From Opitutaceae bacterium (lineage in GTDB: Bacteria > Verrucomicrobiota > Verrucomicrobiia > Opitutales > Opitutaceae): a DNA stretch of 64,000 nucleotides. The notes under the pieces were generated by a model that ran no database searches, had not been told where the DNA came from, and saw only the letters and a program-made list of their open reading frames with translations. The stretch lies in the NCBI GenBank assembly GCA_028281165.1, contig JANQKI010000088.1, positions 1 to 64,000 on the forward strand. Reading direction: 5' to 3'. The translations under genes and the position numbers were made by a program. The stretch's first letter is position 1. Every line of letters starts with the position of its first letter. Of this stretch, positions 1-10,600 are shown piece by piece.

Positions 1-3000
1 GAGCTGGTCGCCGCCGCCGCGCCCGCCAGGAGCGCCGGCCTCAAGCCCGCCGAGAGGCGCGAGCACTACCCCGTCAGCTCCCAGCAAAGACGCCTGTATG
101 CGTTGCAGCATTTGGATCCCAACTCAACTTTCTACAACAAGCCAACAGCCTACGAGCTAAGCCGAGGGCTTGATCTGGAGAGCGTAGAAGCTGCTTTAAA
201 GGCGGTCATTGCGCGTCACGATTCGCTGCGCACTTGTTTTAAAGTCGTTGAAAGCGAGCTTATCCAGCGCGTTGAAGATCGGGTGTCTTTCGCCCTCGAG
301 GTGGAGGAAATCTGTGAGGTCGAAGTGGAAGAAAAGATCGCGAATTTTGTTCGACCGTTCGATTTGAGTGTGGCGCCGTTGCTGCGAGCTAAGATACTAA
401 GAAGATCTGACGGACCGTGTATCGTGCTGGTGGATATGCATCATATCGTTTCCGATGGAGTGTCTAACAGGATCATGACGCAGGATTTTGCCTGTTCGCT
501 TAATGGCGAGAAGCTAGAGCCATTAACGTTGCAATACAAGGACTACGCGGTATGGCAGCAGGAAGGCGAAGGTCGCGATCTGCTGAGAAAACAAGAGAAG
601 TATTGGAAAGAGCAATACAAGGATGGCGTTCCGGTTCTAGATTTGCCGGTCGATTTCGCTCGCCCGAAAGTTCGCGATTTTGGAGGAGCGACCTGCAAAC
701 TGGCTCTGGACGCCACGGTGTCTTCGCGTTTGCACGCATTTTGCGGGGAGCGGGGCGTGACATTGTATATGGCATTGCTGGCGAGCTACGGCGCGCTGCT
801 GGCGCACTATAGCGCGCAGGAAGATGTCGTGGTTGGTAACGCAGTGGCGGGCCGCGAACGCAAGGATTTAGAGGGTATCCTTGGGATGTTTGTCAACACG
901 CTGGCGATGCGGATTCGTCCTGAAGGGGAGAAGCGTTTCGAGAGCTATCTCCAGGAGGTGAAGAGCATTTGTTTGGATGCCCTTGAAAACCAGCAGTATC
1001 CTTTCGAGGAGTTGATCGACGTATTGGAGCTTGAGCGGGATACGAGCCGCAATCCGCTGTTCGACACCATGCTGATTGTGCAGAACTTCGAGCCAGAGGC
1101 GGAAGTGGAGAGCCTGGGATCGATCCGTCTTTTGGAATTTGAGAGATCGACTTCTAAATTCGATATACTCCTCTACGTTGAGGAGTCAGAAAGCGGAATC
1201 AGTTTTCGCTTCGAGTATGCCACGAGCTTATTCTTCGAGGAGACGATTATGCGTTTTGCCGATCATTTAAGACGCGTTGTGGAATCGGTTGTGGAGGGTT
1301 CGAACCGGAGAATATCTGATATCGAGATTCTGAATACTACTGAAAGGGAAAGGCTGTTGTATGAGTTCAACGATACGGAGGTCGATTATGCTAAAGGCAG
1401 GCGCATTCACGAACTATTCGAGGATCAGGCTGCGGAGACGCCTGACGCTGTTGCTGTGGTCTGCGGCGAGCCAGCCGATCGGGCTTTGGCCGTCAAGGAG
1501 CTTACTTACCGCCAGCTAAATGAGCGGGCTAATCGTCTGGCATGGAGACTCCGGGAGGAGCACGGAGTAGGGCCGGATAGTGTGGTCGGTTTGTGTGTGG
1601 ATCGATCCTTGGATATGATTGTAGGAATCTTGGGGATACTGAAATCTGGTGGCGCTTATCTGCCCATAGATCCAAAGTATCCGAAAAAGCGAATAAACTA
1701 CATTCTCAAGGACAGTGGAGCTCTCGTGGTTCTTTGCCGAGACCTTATTTTAGATCGCGTCGAGTTCTCCGGTTTTGTCTTGGATCTGGAGTCTCTAGAT
1801 TTGGATGGGCCTCTGGGAGAAAACCCTGCGCCGGCAGGGGGGTCATCTAATTTGGCTTATGTGATCTATACTTCGGGGTCTACGGGACGACCAAAGGGAG
1901 TCATGTGCGAGCATGCAGGATTAGTGAATCGGCTTCTGTGGATGCGCGACGAGTACGCTATTGGCACGGAAGACGTGATCCTGCAGAAGACGACTTATAC
2001 CTTCGATGTATCAGTCTGGGAACTACTGCTTCCAGGGGTGAGCGGAGCCCGACTGTGTTTTCTGAAGCCCGACGGCGAGAGAGATCCAGATGCGATCGAC
2101 AGGGCGGTGAGGAATTTCGGGATCACTACGATGCATTTCGTTCCTTCGATGCTCTCAGCCTTTACGCGATGGCTGCCTGAGAACAGAGTGTATCCTCGTC
2201 TCAAGCGTGTTATTTGCAGTGGCGAAGCATTAACCACAGCGCACCGCGATTGCTTTTTCGAGAAGTTTGGAGATTCCGTAGAGCTGCACAACCTCTATGG
2301 GCCGACTGAAGCTACTATCGACGTAAGCTCTTATCGAGTAGATAGGAACGACGAGCGAATACCCATCGGCAGGCCCGTAGCGAACACGCGTTTGTACGTG
2401 TTAGACCGGTATGGAGCTCCTGTCCCGATTGGCGTGAGCGGCGAGCTTTACATTGGAGGGATCCAATTGGCTCGTGGCTACATTGGCCAAGCCTACCTTA
2501 CGGCGGAAAAATTCGTGCCGGACCCCTTCAAAGCGGTGGACGGTCGTAACACTCAGGCGCGGATGTACCGCACTGGAGATTTAGCTCGTTGGCTACCGGA
2601 CGGAAATATTGAGTATTTGGGGCGCATCGACAGCCAGGTAAAAGTCCATGGATTTCGCGTGGAGCTTGTCGAGGTCGAAGCAGCGCTGGGTGAACTGGAG
2701 GGCGTAAGCGGTTCGGTTGCGGCTGTTCGTGGAGACGACGAGGATGCGTATTTAGTAGCGTACTACACGAGCGAAAAGGAATACGTCGCGAGTGAGCTTC
2801 GATCGAGACTGAGTGACGTTTTACCGTTCTACATGATTCCATCTCGCTTTGCCAGACTCGAGGCTCTCCCCTTTACTTCAAGCGGTAAAGTTGATCGCAA
2901 TGCGTTGCCGCTGATCGATGTAGAGGCATCTTCCGAAGCGAGGTACCTCGCGCCTCGCACGCCAACCGAACAGATATTAGCTGAAATCTGGGCTCAAGCG

Positions 3001-6000
3001 CTGGGGGTCGAAAGAGTAGGGGCGCTTGATAACTTCTTTGATTTGGGAGGGGATTCTATAAAGAGTATAGGAATTTTGGCAAAAGCGCGGTCGCTGGGTC
3101 TTTCTTTAGAGATGGAGCAGCTTTATGCGAATCCTACGATCGAGGGTTTGTCTAGTAGCATAGACTCGTCTGAAGGTGGGGTTATTGTTGACGAGTCCGC
3201 GGAAGTTGAGCCCTTCGCATTGATAAGCAATGCGGATAGATTAGCGCTCCCGGAGGACATTGAGGATGCGTATCCGCTTACCCTTATGCAGGAGGGAATG
3301 CTGTTTCACTTCAAAGCGGATCGTGAAGTGGCTTTATACCACGATGTCTTCAGCTGGCATCTTAGAGTCGATTTCAATCGCGAAGCGTTTGAAGCAGCTA
3401 TTGAAGCAGTGATGATGAGGCATCCTCTATTGCGAACTAGCTTTCATTCTGAAGGCTTTAGCGAGGCGTTGCAGCTAGTTCATCGCGAAGCGCCAATTTC
3501 GATTCGATTCGACAATATAATGGGTTTAGCAGAAGAGGATCAAGAGGAAGCAATCGCCGGCTGGATAAAGAGCGATAGGAAGCGCGGCTATGAGCTCGCA
3601 TCCGCTCCCTTATGTCGATTTGCGATTCATTTGAGAAGCGAATCGAGCATCCAGTTAAGCTTCAGTTTTCACCATGCGATTTTAGATGGTTGGAGCGTCG
3701 CTAGCATGATGACAGAAGTATTTGAATTCTACGGTAAATCGCTCCGCGATGAAAGCGAAGAAACTGTAGTAAAATTGCCGATACGATATGCAAGCTTTGT
3801 TGGTTTGGAACGCAAGGCCATCGAGTCGGACGCTTCGCGAAGCTATTGGCTCGAATATGTCGATAGCTCGACGAGCTGGAAAATCGAAGAATTGAATGCG
3901 AGGCCAGGCACTCTAACTGGAGAAATGGGAAATGTTAGGCTTGTTTTCAAGGCGCAATTGAGTGAGGCATTGAATACTTTGGCTCGCCGTTTAGGTACGC
4001 CGTTGAAGTCCGTGTTGCTGGCTGCCCACCTCCGTGTGATCATCCAGGCCGTGGGGAGAGAATCAGGTTACACCGGACTTGTCTCTTCAGGACGCCAGAG
4101 CGTTTTTGGGGGAGACGAAGTATTGGGTTTGTTTCTCAATACTTTGCCGGTGAGCTTGAAGAGCGAGAGTCAGACTTGGGAAGCGTTGGTGTTGGATGTT
4201 TATAAAACTGAGCTCAAGCACTTGGGGCACCGTCGATTCCCGCTCTTCGAAATAGAGCGGTTGCATGGGCATACTTCGCTGTTCGATACTTTTTTCAACT
4301 ATGTAAACTTTCATGTTTACGAGAAAATGGAATCTGCTGGAAGAGTGGAAGTTATAGGCAATCAAGGTGTCGAAGTAACTAACTACGCTTTGAATAGCAC
4401 TTTTTCACTTTCTCGAGACTCGGCTGAATTGAACTTGAGGCTGGCATACGATGGGAATCGTTTGTCTCGGAAACAGGTCGAATTGATCGGAGGGTACTAT
4501 CAAACCGCTTTAGAAAAACTCGCGTATCATTCGAAGGAATCCCGCGTCGAAACGTGCTTGCTTAGCGAGTCCGAACGTAATCAGCTATTGATCGAGTTTA
4601 ACGATACATCGTGGGATCATTCGAAAGATGAGCGCCTCCACGAGCTTTTCGAGGAGCAAGTTGACAAGACTCCTGATGCAGTTGCAGTTACCTATGAAGG
4701 CGAAGAGTTGACTTATCGCGCGCTCAACGGTCGAGCGAACCGATTGGCCCGTAGGTTGCGAGAGGATGTCGGCGTGCGCGCCGACGAGGCCGTGGCTATA
4801 TTAATGGAACGCTCTCTTGAAATGGTAATCGGGGTTTTGGCGGTATTGAAATCTGGAGCTGGATATCTTCCTATTGATATAGAGTATCCAGAAGATCGAG
4901 TACGCTTTATGATAGAGGATAGCGAAGCGAAAGCGGTGCTGGTAAAGAACCGTGAGCGTCGGGTATCGATCGGCTCGGTTCCATTCATTGAGGTAGGTTC
5001 TGATGTTCTTGATTGCGCCAACGACAGCAACCTCACCGATGTCTGCGAGGTCTCGAGTTTAGCCTACGTTATATACACTTCGGGTTCGACGGGCAAACCG
5101 AAGGGCGTTATGCTTGAACATGCTGCTTTGTCGAATCTGATCAAATGGCATCGCGATCATCTACTCTGTGAAGCGGATACGTTGCAGTTCGCGTCGATCA
5201 GTTTCGACGCTAGTTTTCATGAGATCTTCTCGGCTCTATGTACCGGGGGTAGGCTGTTTATGATTACCGAAGAGACTCGAAGGAATGTTGATAGGCTCGC
5301 CTATTTTATGTGGAAGAAACGAGTCGAGAAGGCTATTCTTCCTGTAGTCGTACTAAAGCTATTTGCCGAGAAGCATCGTGAGCAACCCGAGCTGTTCGAG
5401 CATATACGAGAGATTACATCGACGGGAGAACAACTGATTCTGTCCGAGAGCGTGGTCCGGTTCATGCGAGAGCTTACCCATTGTCGTTTTCACAACCATT
5501 ATGGTCCGAGCGAATCGCATGTGGTGACAGCTTACAGTTTCGATGAGATTTCCGATTCGATGCCTATAGCGCCACCCATCGGTCGCCCTATATATAACAC
5601 CTCTCTTTATATAGTAAACGAGAGGGATGCTCTGGTTCCTTTAGGCGTGGTAGGAGAGCTTTGCATCGGAGGTGTTCAGTTGGCCCGAGGCTATTTGAAT
5701 CGCGACGACTTAACGAAGATGAAATTCGTGGAAAATCCTTTCGAGTCTGGCGAGAGGATGTATCGTACGGGGGATCTGGCGCGCTGGCTTGAGGACGGAA
5801 ACGTAGAGTTTCTGGGGCGCATCGACGGGCAAGTGAAGATCCGCGGCCACCGGGTCGAGTTGGGAGAGGTTGAATCGGCCTTGGCAGATTTGGAAGATGT
5901 TCGGGCCGCGATTGTTTTGCTAGGCGATGTCAATGGCGAGCAAACACTAATATCGTATTTTACAAGCGAGAAGGATCTGGAAGTCAATAGGTTGCGTGAA

Positions 6001-6438
6001 GGGCTTCGGCGATCTTTGCCAAACTACATGGTGCCGTCGCATTTTGTGAAGTTGGAGAAGATTCCGTTGACTGCGAACGGAAAAGTGGATCGCAAGGCCT
6101 TGCCTGAGCCCGATGGAAAAGGGAGTGCCGTTGTCGAGTATGAAGCTCCTCGCAATGATGTAGAAGCCATCTTGGTAGAGGTATGGAAAGATGTCCTCGG
6201 AGTTGATACGGTTGGAATTAACGACGATTTTTTCGCTTTAGGCGGGCATTCACTCAAACTAGCGAAAAAGATATCTCTGATAAACGATCGCTTCGGCATA
6301 TCGATTTCATATAATGATGTATTCTCTTTGTCTGTTTTGAAAGATCTAGCAAAGAGGATTGGCGATGTGCTTCTTGTCAAGAAGGACTCCCCTGCGAGCG
6401 TTGATAGCACTGAATCCGAGCAGGTTTACCGTTTTTAG
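1..6438 (+). CDS. Non-ribosomal peptide synthetase, C-A(Ser)-T-C-A-T, N-terminus outside window
   Basis: The frame is open from base 1, so the true start lies upstream. The first condensation (C) motif, YPVSSQQRRL, is at about 67-96 and HHIVSDG near 439-459. Adenylation domain 1 spans about 1400-2950 (YTSGSTGRPKG near 1870, YGPTEA near 2295). Its binding-pocket residues, read by hand against GrsA, are DVWHISLID plus the usual Lys, which matches the serine code. A carrier domain follows (LGGDSIKS near 3045). The second C domain starts near 3265 (YPLTLMQEGMLF; HHAILDG near 3670). Adenylation domain 2 spans about 4640-6110 with code DAHITTHVV, resembling the proline clade (xxxxxxHVV), substrate not assigned. 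A last carrier domain (LGGHSLK near 6240) is followed by a short tail. There is no thioesterase, reductase or epimerase domain. The residues before the first C motif resemble the end of a TubC docking domain, as in the NRPS at 7658. Family and domain order are certain; substrates are inferred. Confidence 0.95.
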   Translation, partial: ELVAAAAPARSAGLKPAERREHYPVSSQQRRLYALQHLDPNSTFYNKPTAYELSRGLDLESVEAALKAVIARHDSLRTCFKVVESELIQRVEDRVSFALEVEEICEVEVEEKIANFVRPFDLSVAPLLRAKILRRSDGPCIVLVDMHHIVSDGVSNRIMTQDFACSLNGEKLEPLTLQYKDYAVWQQEGEGRDLLRKQEKYWKEQYKDGVPVLDLPVDFARPKVRDFGGATCKLALDATVSSRLHAFCGERGVTLYMALLASYGALLAHYSAQEDVVVGNAVAGRERKDLEGILGMFVNTLAMRIRPEGEKRFESYLQEVKSICLDALENQQYPFEELIDVLELERDTSRNPLFDTMLIVQNFEPEAEVESLGSIRLLEFERSTSKFDILLYVEESESGISFRFEYATSLFFEETIMRFADHLRRVVESVVEGSNRRISDIEILNTTERERLLYEFNDTEVDYAKGRRIHELFEDQAAETPDAVAVVCGEPADRALAVKELTYRQLNERANRLAWRLREEHGVGPDSVVGLCVDRSLDMIVGILGILKSGGAYLPIDPKYPKKRINYILKDSGALVVLCRDLILDRVEFSGFVLDLESLDLDGPLGENPAPAGGSSNLAYVIYTSGSTGRPKGVMCEHAGLVNRLLWMRDEYAIGTEDVILQKTTYTFDVSVWELLLPGVSGARLCFLKPDGERDPDAIDRAVRNFGITTMHFVPSMLSAFTRWLPENRVYPRLKRVICSGEALTTAHRDCFFEKFGDSVELHNLYGPTEATIDVSSYRVDRNDERIPIGRPVANTRLYVLDRYGAPVPIGVSGELYIGGIQLARGYIGQAYLTAEKFVPDPFKAVDGRNTQARMYRTGDLARWLPDGNIEYLGRIDSQVKVHGFRVELVEVEAALGELEGVSGSVAAVRGDDEDAYLVAYYTSEKEYVASELRSRLSDVLPFYMIPSRFARLEALPFTSSGKVDRNALPLIDVEASSEARYLAPRTPTEQILAEIWAQALGVERVGALDNFFDLGGDSIKSIGILAKARSLGLSLEMEQLYANPTIEGLSSSIDSSEGGVIVDESAEVEPFALISNADRLALPEDIEDAYPLTLMQEGMLFHFKADREVALYHDVFSWHLRVDFNREAFEAAIEAVMMRHPLLRTSFHSEGFSEALQLVHREAPISIRFDNIMGLAEEDQEEAIAGWIKSDRKRGYELASAPLCRFAIHLRSESSIQLSFSFHHAILDGWSVASMMTEVFEFYGKSLRDESEETVVKLPIRYASFVGLERKAIESDASRSYWLEYVDSSTSWKIEELNARPGTLTGEMGNVRLVFKAQLSEALNTLARRLGTPLKSVLLAAHLRVIIQAVGRESGYTGLVSSGRQSVFGGDEVLGLFLNTLPVSLKSESQTWEALVLDVYKTELKHLGHRRFPLFEIERLHGHTSLFDTFFNYVNFHVYEKMESAGRVEVIGNQGVEVTNYALNSTFSLSRDSAELNLRLAYDGNRLSRKQVELIGGYYQTALEKLAYHSKESRVETCLLSESERNQLLIEFNDTSWDHSKDERLHELFEEQVDKTPDAVAVTYEGEELTYRALNGRANRLARRLREDVGVRADEAVAILMERSLEMVIGVLAVLKSGAGYLPIDIEYPEDRVRFMIEDSEAKAVLVKNRERRVSIGSVPFIEVGSDVLDCANDSNLTDVCEVSSLAYVIYTSGSTGKPKGVMLEHAALSNLIKWHRDHLLCEADTLQFASISFDASFHEIFSALCTGGRLFMITEETRRNVDRLAYFMWKKRVEKAILPVVVLKLFAEKHREQPELFEHIREITSTGEQLILSESVVRFMRELTHCRFHNHYGPSESHVVTAYSFDEISDSMPIAPPIGRPIYNTSLYIVNERDALVPLGVVGELCIGGVQLARGYLNRDDLTKMKFVENPFESGERMYRTGDLARWLEDGNVEFLGRIDGQVKIRGHRVELGEVESALADLEDVRAAIVLLGDVNGEQTLISYFTSEKDLEVNRLREGLRRSLPNYMVPSHFVKLEKIPLTANGKVDRKALPEPDGKGSAVVEYEAPRNDVEAILVEVWKDVLGVDTVGINDDFFALGGHSLKLAKKISLINDRFGISISYNDVFSLSVLKDLAKRIGDVLLVKKDSPASVDSTESEQVYRF

Positions 6439-6619
6439 GTCCAGGCTTACACTCGCGTTAAAGATATAGAAAAACGTTGGTCTTTAGCTGCCTTGTCAGG
6501 CGCCTATCCTAAAACGCTACACGGCGAAGTTAGGACTCTTTCGCAATATGGTTCATGTTCAACTTCCAAGATTTGGAGCGAATGATTCAAGCTAAAAGAT
6601 TGTATTAGAAAGGAAAACT

Positions 6620-7444
6620 ATGAGAAAGAAATCTAGAGATTTGTCGGGTGATCAGCACGAATTTTTCAGTGAAAATGGATATCTGTTTTTAGAAGGATTC
6701 ATGAGTGATGATGAGGTCCGCTTGCTATCCCGAGAAGCGGATCGAATGAAGCAAATTGATTCTCCTGGAAGGGTGATGGAAAATAATTCAGGAGCAGTGA
6801 GGGCGCTCAATGGAGCCCATCTTGAAAGCGAGATTTTCGATAGGCTTACGAGATTGGATTATTTTTTAAATATTTCAAAAGAGCTTTTGGGCGATGATGT
6901 TTATCTTTATCAATTCAAGGTTAATTTCAAGGAAGCCTTCGACGGCGAGATCTGGGAATGGCATCAGGATTTTTCGTTTTGGCATTTCGAGGATGGAATG
7001 CCTTCGGCCAAGGCGATTAATATTGGGATTTTCCTAGACGATGTGACGGAATTTAACGGACCCCTTATTGTAATGCCGGGTTCTCATAAATTAGGTTTGC
7101 TGAGAGAATCACGCCATAGTGAAGCAGCTGATAGACAAGAGAATTGGGAATCCGATTTTAGCGTGAAGCTCAAGTTTTCTTTGGGGCGAGACCTTCTCCG
7201 ATCTATAGAGGAAAAAGGTAGTATGGTTGCTCCGAAAGGAAAGCGCGGATCGGTGTTGATATTCGATCCCAATACAGTGCACGGCTCGGGTCCTAATATG
7301 TCCTCTATAGGTCGAAGGCTACTTATTGTAACCTATAATAGTGTGGAAAATGCTCCTGCTGAGAACGGGATATGGAGGCCTGAGTTCCTTGTCGGTCGGA
7401 ATGTTCAGCCTCTGCGCGGCATTGGCGACTGCCTCTTGCGTTGA
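6620..7444 (+). CDS. EctD-like phytanoyl-CoA dioxygenase family enzyme (Fe(II)/2-oxoglutarate)
   Basis: A 274-residue protein of the PhyH family. The iron facial triad is visible: H115-x-D117 in the segment WEWHQDFSFWHFEDG and a distal His221 in HGSGPN, with an Arg about eleven residues later for 2-oxoglutarate. The central block (WHxDFxxWHxEDGMP, then NGPLIVMPGSHK) follows the pattern of ectoine hydroxylase and related amino-acid hydroxylases. The Asp of HxD is kept, so this should be a hydroxylase; PhyH-type halogenases lack that Asp. It sits between two NRPS genes on the same strand, 181 bp after one and 213 bp before the next. It therefore probably hydroxylates a building block or carrier-bound residue of the same product. 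The start is supported by AAAGGAAAA just upstream of the ATG. No ectABC genes are near, so a role in ectoine metabolism is unlikely. Confidence 0.88.
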   Translation: MRKKSRDLSGDQHEFFSENGYLFLEGFMSDDEVRLLSREADRMKQIDSPGRVMENNSGAVRALNGAHLESEIFDRLTRLDYFLNISKELLGDDVYLYQFKVNFKEAFDGEIWEWHQDFSFWHFEDGMPSAKAINIGIFLDDVTEFNGPLIVMPGSHKLGLLRESRHSEAADRQENWESDFSVKLKFSLGRDLLRSIEEKGSMVAPKGKRGSVLIFDPNTVHGSGPNMSSIGRRLLIVTYNSVENAPAENGIWRPEFLVGRNVQPLRGIGDCLLR

Positions 7445-7657
7445 TGGTATTCGCTGGTTGAATCGGCGCGAGCTTGGTGTTGAATCGATTTGTTCAGCGG
7501 CGATCGCGATTCGCATAATCGCTCCATTGCTGGTTTTTGTTATAGAAGATCGCCGATCAGGTCATAACGCCTTGAAAGATTCGACACTATATTAATATAA
7601 ATTATAAAGTCCAATTCCTGGCGATGGTGGAAGAACCTATATTATTTAACTGTTTCT

Positions 7658-10600
7658 ATGATGAATCTATTATTGCGCGATGATGCTACTCAATTTGTCA
7701 AGGCTCTGAACGATTTAGGCATTAAGATTTCTAGGGAAGGAGACGAAATCGTTTGCGCGGCGCCCGCTGGAGCTTTGACTTCTGATATTGCGGATCAAAT
7801 TCGAGAGCATAAGGTTGCTATACTAGAGCTTCTCAGAAGTTCTCGATCCGACGGGGCGAGAAAACTGCGAAAAGTGGAGGATCGGGAGTGCTATCCGGCT
7901 TCGTCGCAGCAGAAACGTTTGTTCGCATTGCAGCAATTGGATACGGATGGGATCGCATATAATATTTCGTCTGCTTACATCTTGAACTTAGAGGTAGATA
8001 TCGAAGAACTGCAGAGCGCGGTGAATGCTGTGATCGCGCGTCACGAAGCTTTGCGCACACGCTTCGAAGTCTCCGATGGGAAGGTTGTTCAGCGTATCGA
8101 GGATACAGTATCATTGCAGGTGAAGTTCGAAGCTGTAAGCGAGGAGGAAGTAGCGGATCGCGTATCGACGTTTGCTCGGCCTTTCGACCTAAGAGCATCT
8201 CCGCTTTTGAGGGTAACAGTTTTGCGCAAGCCTGACGGAGTATGTATCCTTCTTATGGATATACACCACATCATTTCCGATGGGGTTTCCAACGCGATTT
8301 TGATTGAGGATTTCGCTCGAGCTTTCAGAGGCGAGGTTTTGGAGCCTCAGTCTTTGCAGTACAAAGATTACTCAGTTTGGCAGCAGGAGGGTGAAGGCCG
8401 AGAGCTCTTGGAACGCCAGGGGGCTTATTGGAGAGAGCGCTTCGAGGGAGAGGTTTCGCTCTTGGAAATGCCCACAGACTTCGTCCGACCTAAGATTCGT
8501 GATTATAGGGGAGCTCGGTACAAGACGGATCTGGGAATAGAGGATACGGCTGCTTTGTTCGACTACTGCCGCGATAGCAAGGTAACATTGTACATGATCT
8601 TGCTGGCGAGCTACGGCGCTCTGTTGGCGCGCTACAGTGGCCAAGAGGATGTAGTAGTGGGAAACGTTGTTGCCGGACGGGACAGCAAGGATTTGGAAGG
8701 CATCCTCGGGATGTTCGTGAATACCCTGGCCCTGCGTATATACCCGGAGGGTGGTAAACGTTTTGTAGACTACCTGTATGAGGTGAAGCAAGTGTGTCTG
8801 GACGCTTTAGAGAACCAGCAGTATCCTTTCGAAGAATTGCTCCAGAGCCTGAATCTCGAGCGTGACACGAGTCGCAATCCCCTTTTCGACGTAACGCTGG
8901 TATTGCAGAATTTCGAGAGAAGTTCGAACATCGAGGGCCTAGGCCCGATGCGATCTTATGCTTTGCAGCGCTCGGTGGCGAAATTCGATATGGCCTTAAC
9001 TGTTACGGAGTCTAGTGAAGGGCTTGGCGTAAGCGTCGAATATGCCACTAGTTTGTTCCGAAGATCTACAATATTACGCCTTGCTGGGCACTTTAAGAGA
9101 GTTGTAGAATCAGTGGTTGAAGATTCGAATCGACTGATACGCGATATTGATATTCTGGATACGGTCGAGAAGGATCGGCTGTTGTGCGAGTTCAACGCGA
9201 CGGAGACGGATTATCCACTGGACCGACGCGTCCACGAGCTGTTCGAGGATCAGGCGAGGAGGGTTCCGGAAGCGATCGCTGTGGCCTATGGTGGCGAGCA
9301 GTTAACGTATCGCGAACTCGACGAGCGTTCCAATGGTCTTGCGTGGCTATTGCGCGAGAAATATGGCGTTGGGGAGAATGCTCTGATAGGGCTTTGTCTA
9401 GAGCGCTCATTCGAGATGATCATTGGGATTCTGGGGATTCTCAAGGCTGGTGGAGCGTACCTGCCGATCGATCCATCGTATCCTGCGGATCGGATCCGTT
9501 TCATGCTGGAGGACGGGGCTGTGGAGACGCTTCTTGTGAAGGGGCTTCTTCCCAGAGAGGTGGCATTTAGGGGAGCAACTCTGGATCTAGATGTCGTTTG
9601 TCGTGCGAGGCGGTCGGGTTCTCTAGCGATTCCAGGCAGCTCGAGCGATTTGGCCTATGTAATCTACACTTCTGGCTCTACGGGTCGGCCGAAGGGAGTG
9701 ATGTGCGAGCACGCGGGATTGGTGAATCGTCTCCTGTGGATGCGCGGCGAGTACGATGTGGGGGAGGCAGACCACATTCTTCAGAAGACGACCTACGCTT
9801 TTGACGTTTCAGTGTGGGAACTGTTGCTGCCTGGCCTGAGCGGCGCTCGCCTGTGTCTTCTGGAACTAGGTGGCGAGGGGGATCCTGCGGCGATTGATAG
9901 GGCGGTCGAGGATTTCGGGATTACGATGATGCATTTCGTTCCATCGATGCTTTCGGCCTATTTGCGATGGTTGCCTGAAGGTAGGAGGTACTCGCGTCTC
10001 CGTCGTATTATCTGTAGCGGGGAGTCTTTGAGCACGTCGCATCGTGATCTTTTTTTCGAGAAGTTTGGGGATTCTGTCGAGCTTCATAATCTATACGGCC
10101 CGACAGAGGCTAGTATAGACGTAAGTTTCTGGCGGGTGGGCTGTTCGGGCGATCGCATCCCTATTGGGCGTCCGGTCGCGAATACGCATCTGTACGTGCT
10201 GGACGCTAGCGGAGCTTTGGTGCCGCTTGGGGCAAATGGAGAGCTGAATATCGGCGGGGCGCAGCTGGCTCGTGGCTACCTGAACCGTGTGGACTTAACC
10301 TCGGAGAAATTCGTTTCGAATCGGTTCGAGCCTGAGAAGCGGATGTACCGTACTGGTGACCTCGTACGCTGGCTGTCGGATGGGATTTTGGAGTTTTCGG
10401 GGCGGGTCGACGGGCAGGTGAAGATCAGGGGCTTTCGTATTGAATTGGAAGAGATAGAAATGGCTATATCGAATGTCGACGGCGTGCGCGAATCGGTTGT
10501 GGTTTCCAGAAATTTGAACGGCCAGCCTACGATAGTGGCATACTATGCGACTAACAGGGAGGTAGGTATTACCTCATTGCGAGATAAGATTAAAGAGCAG

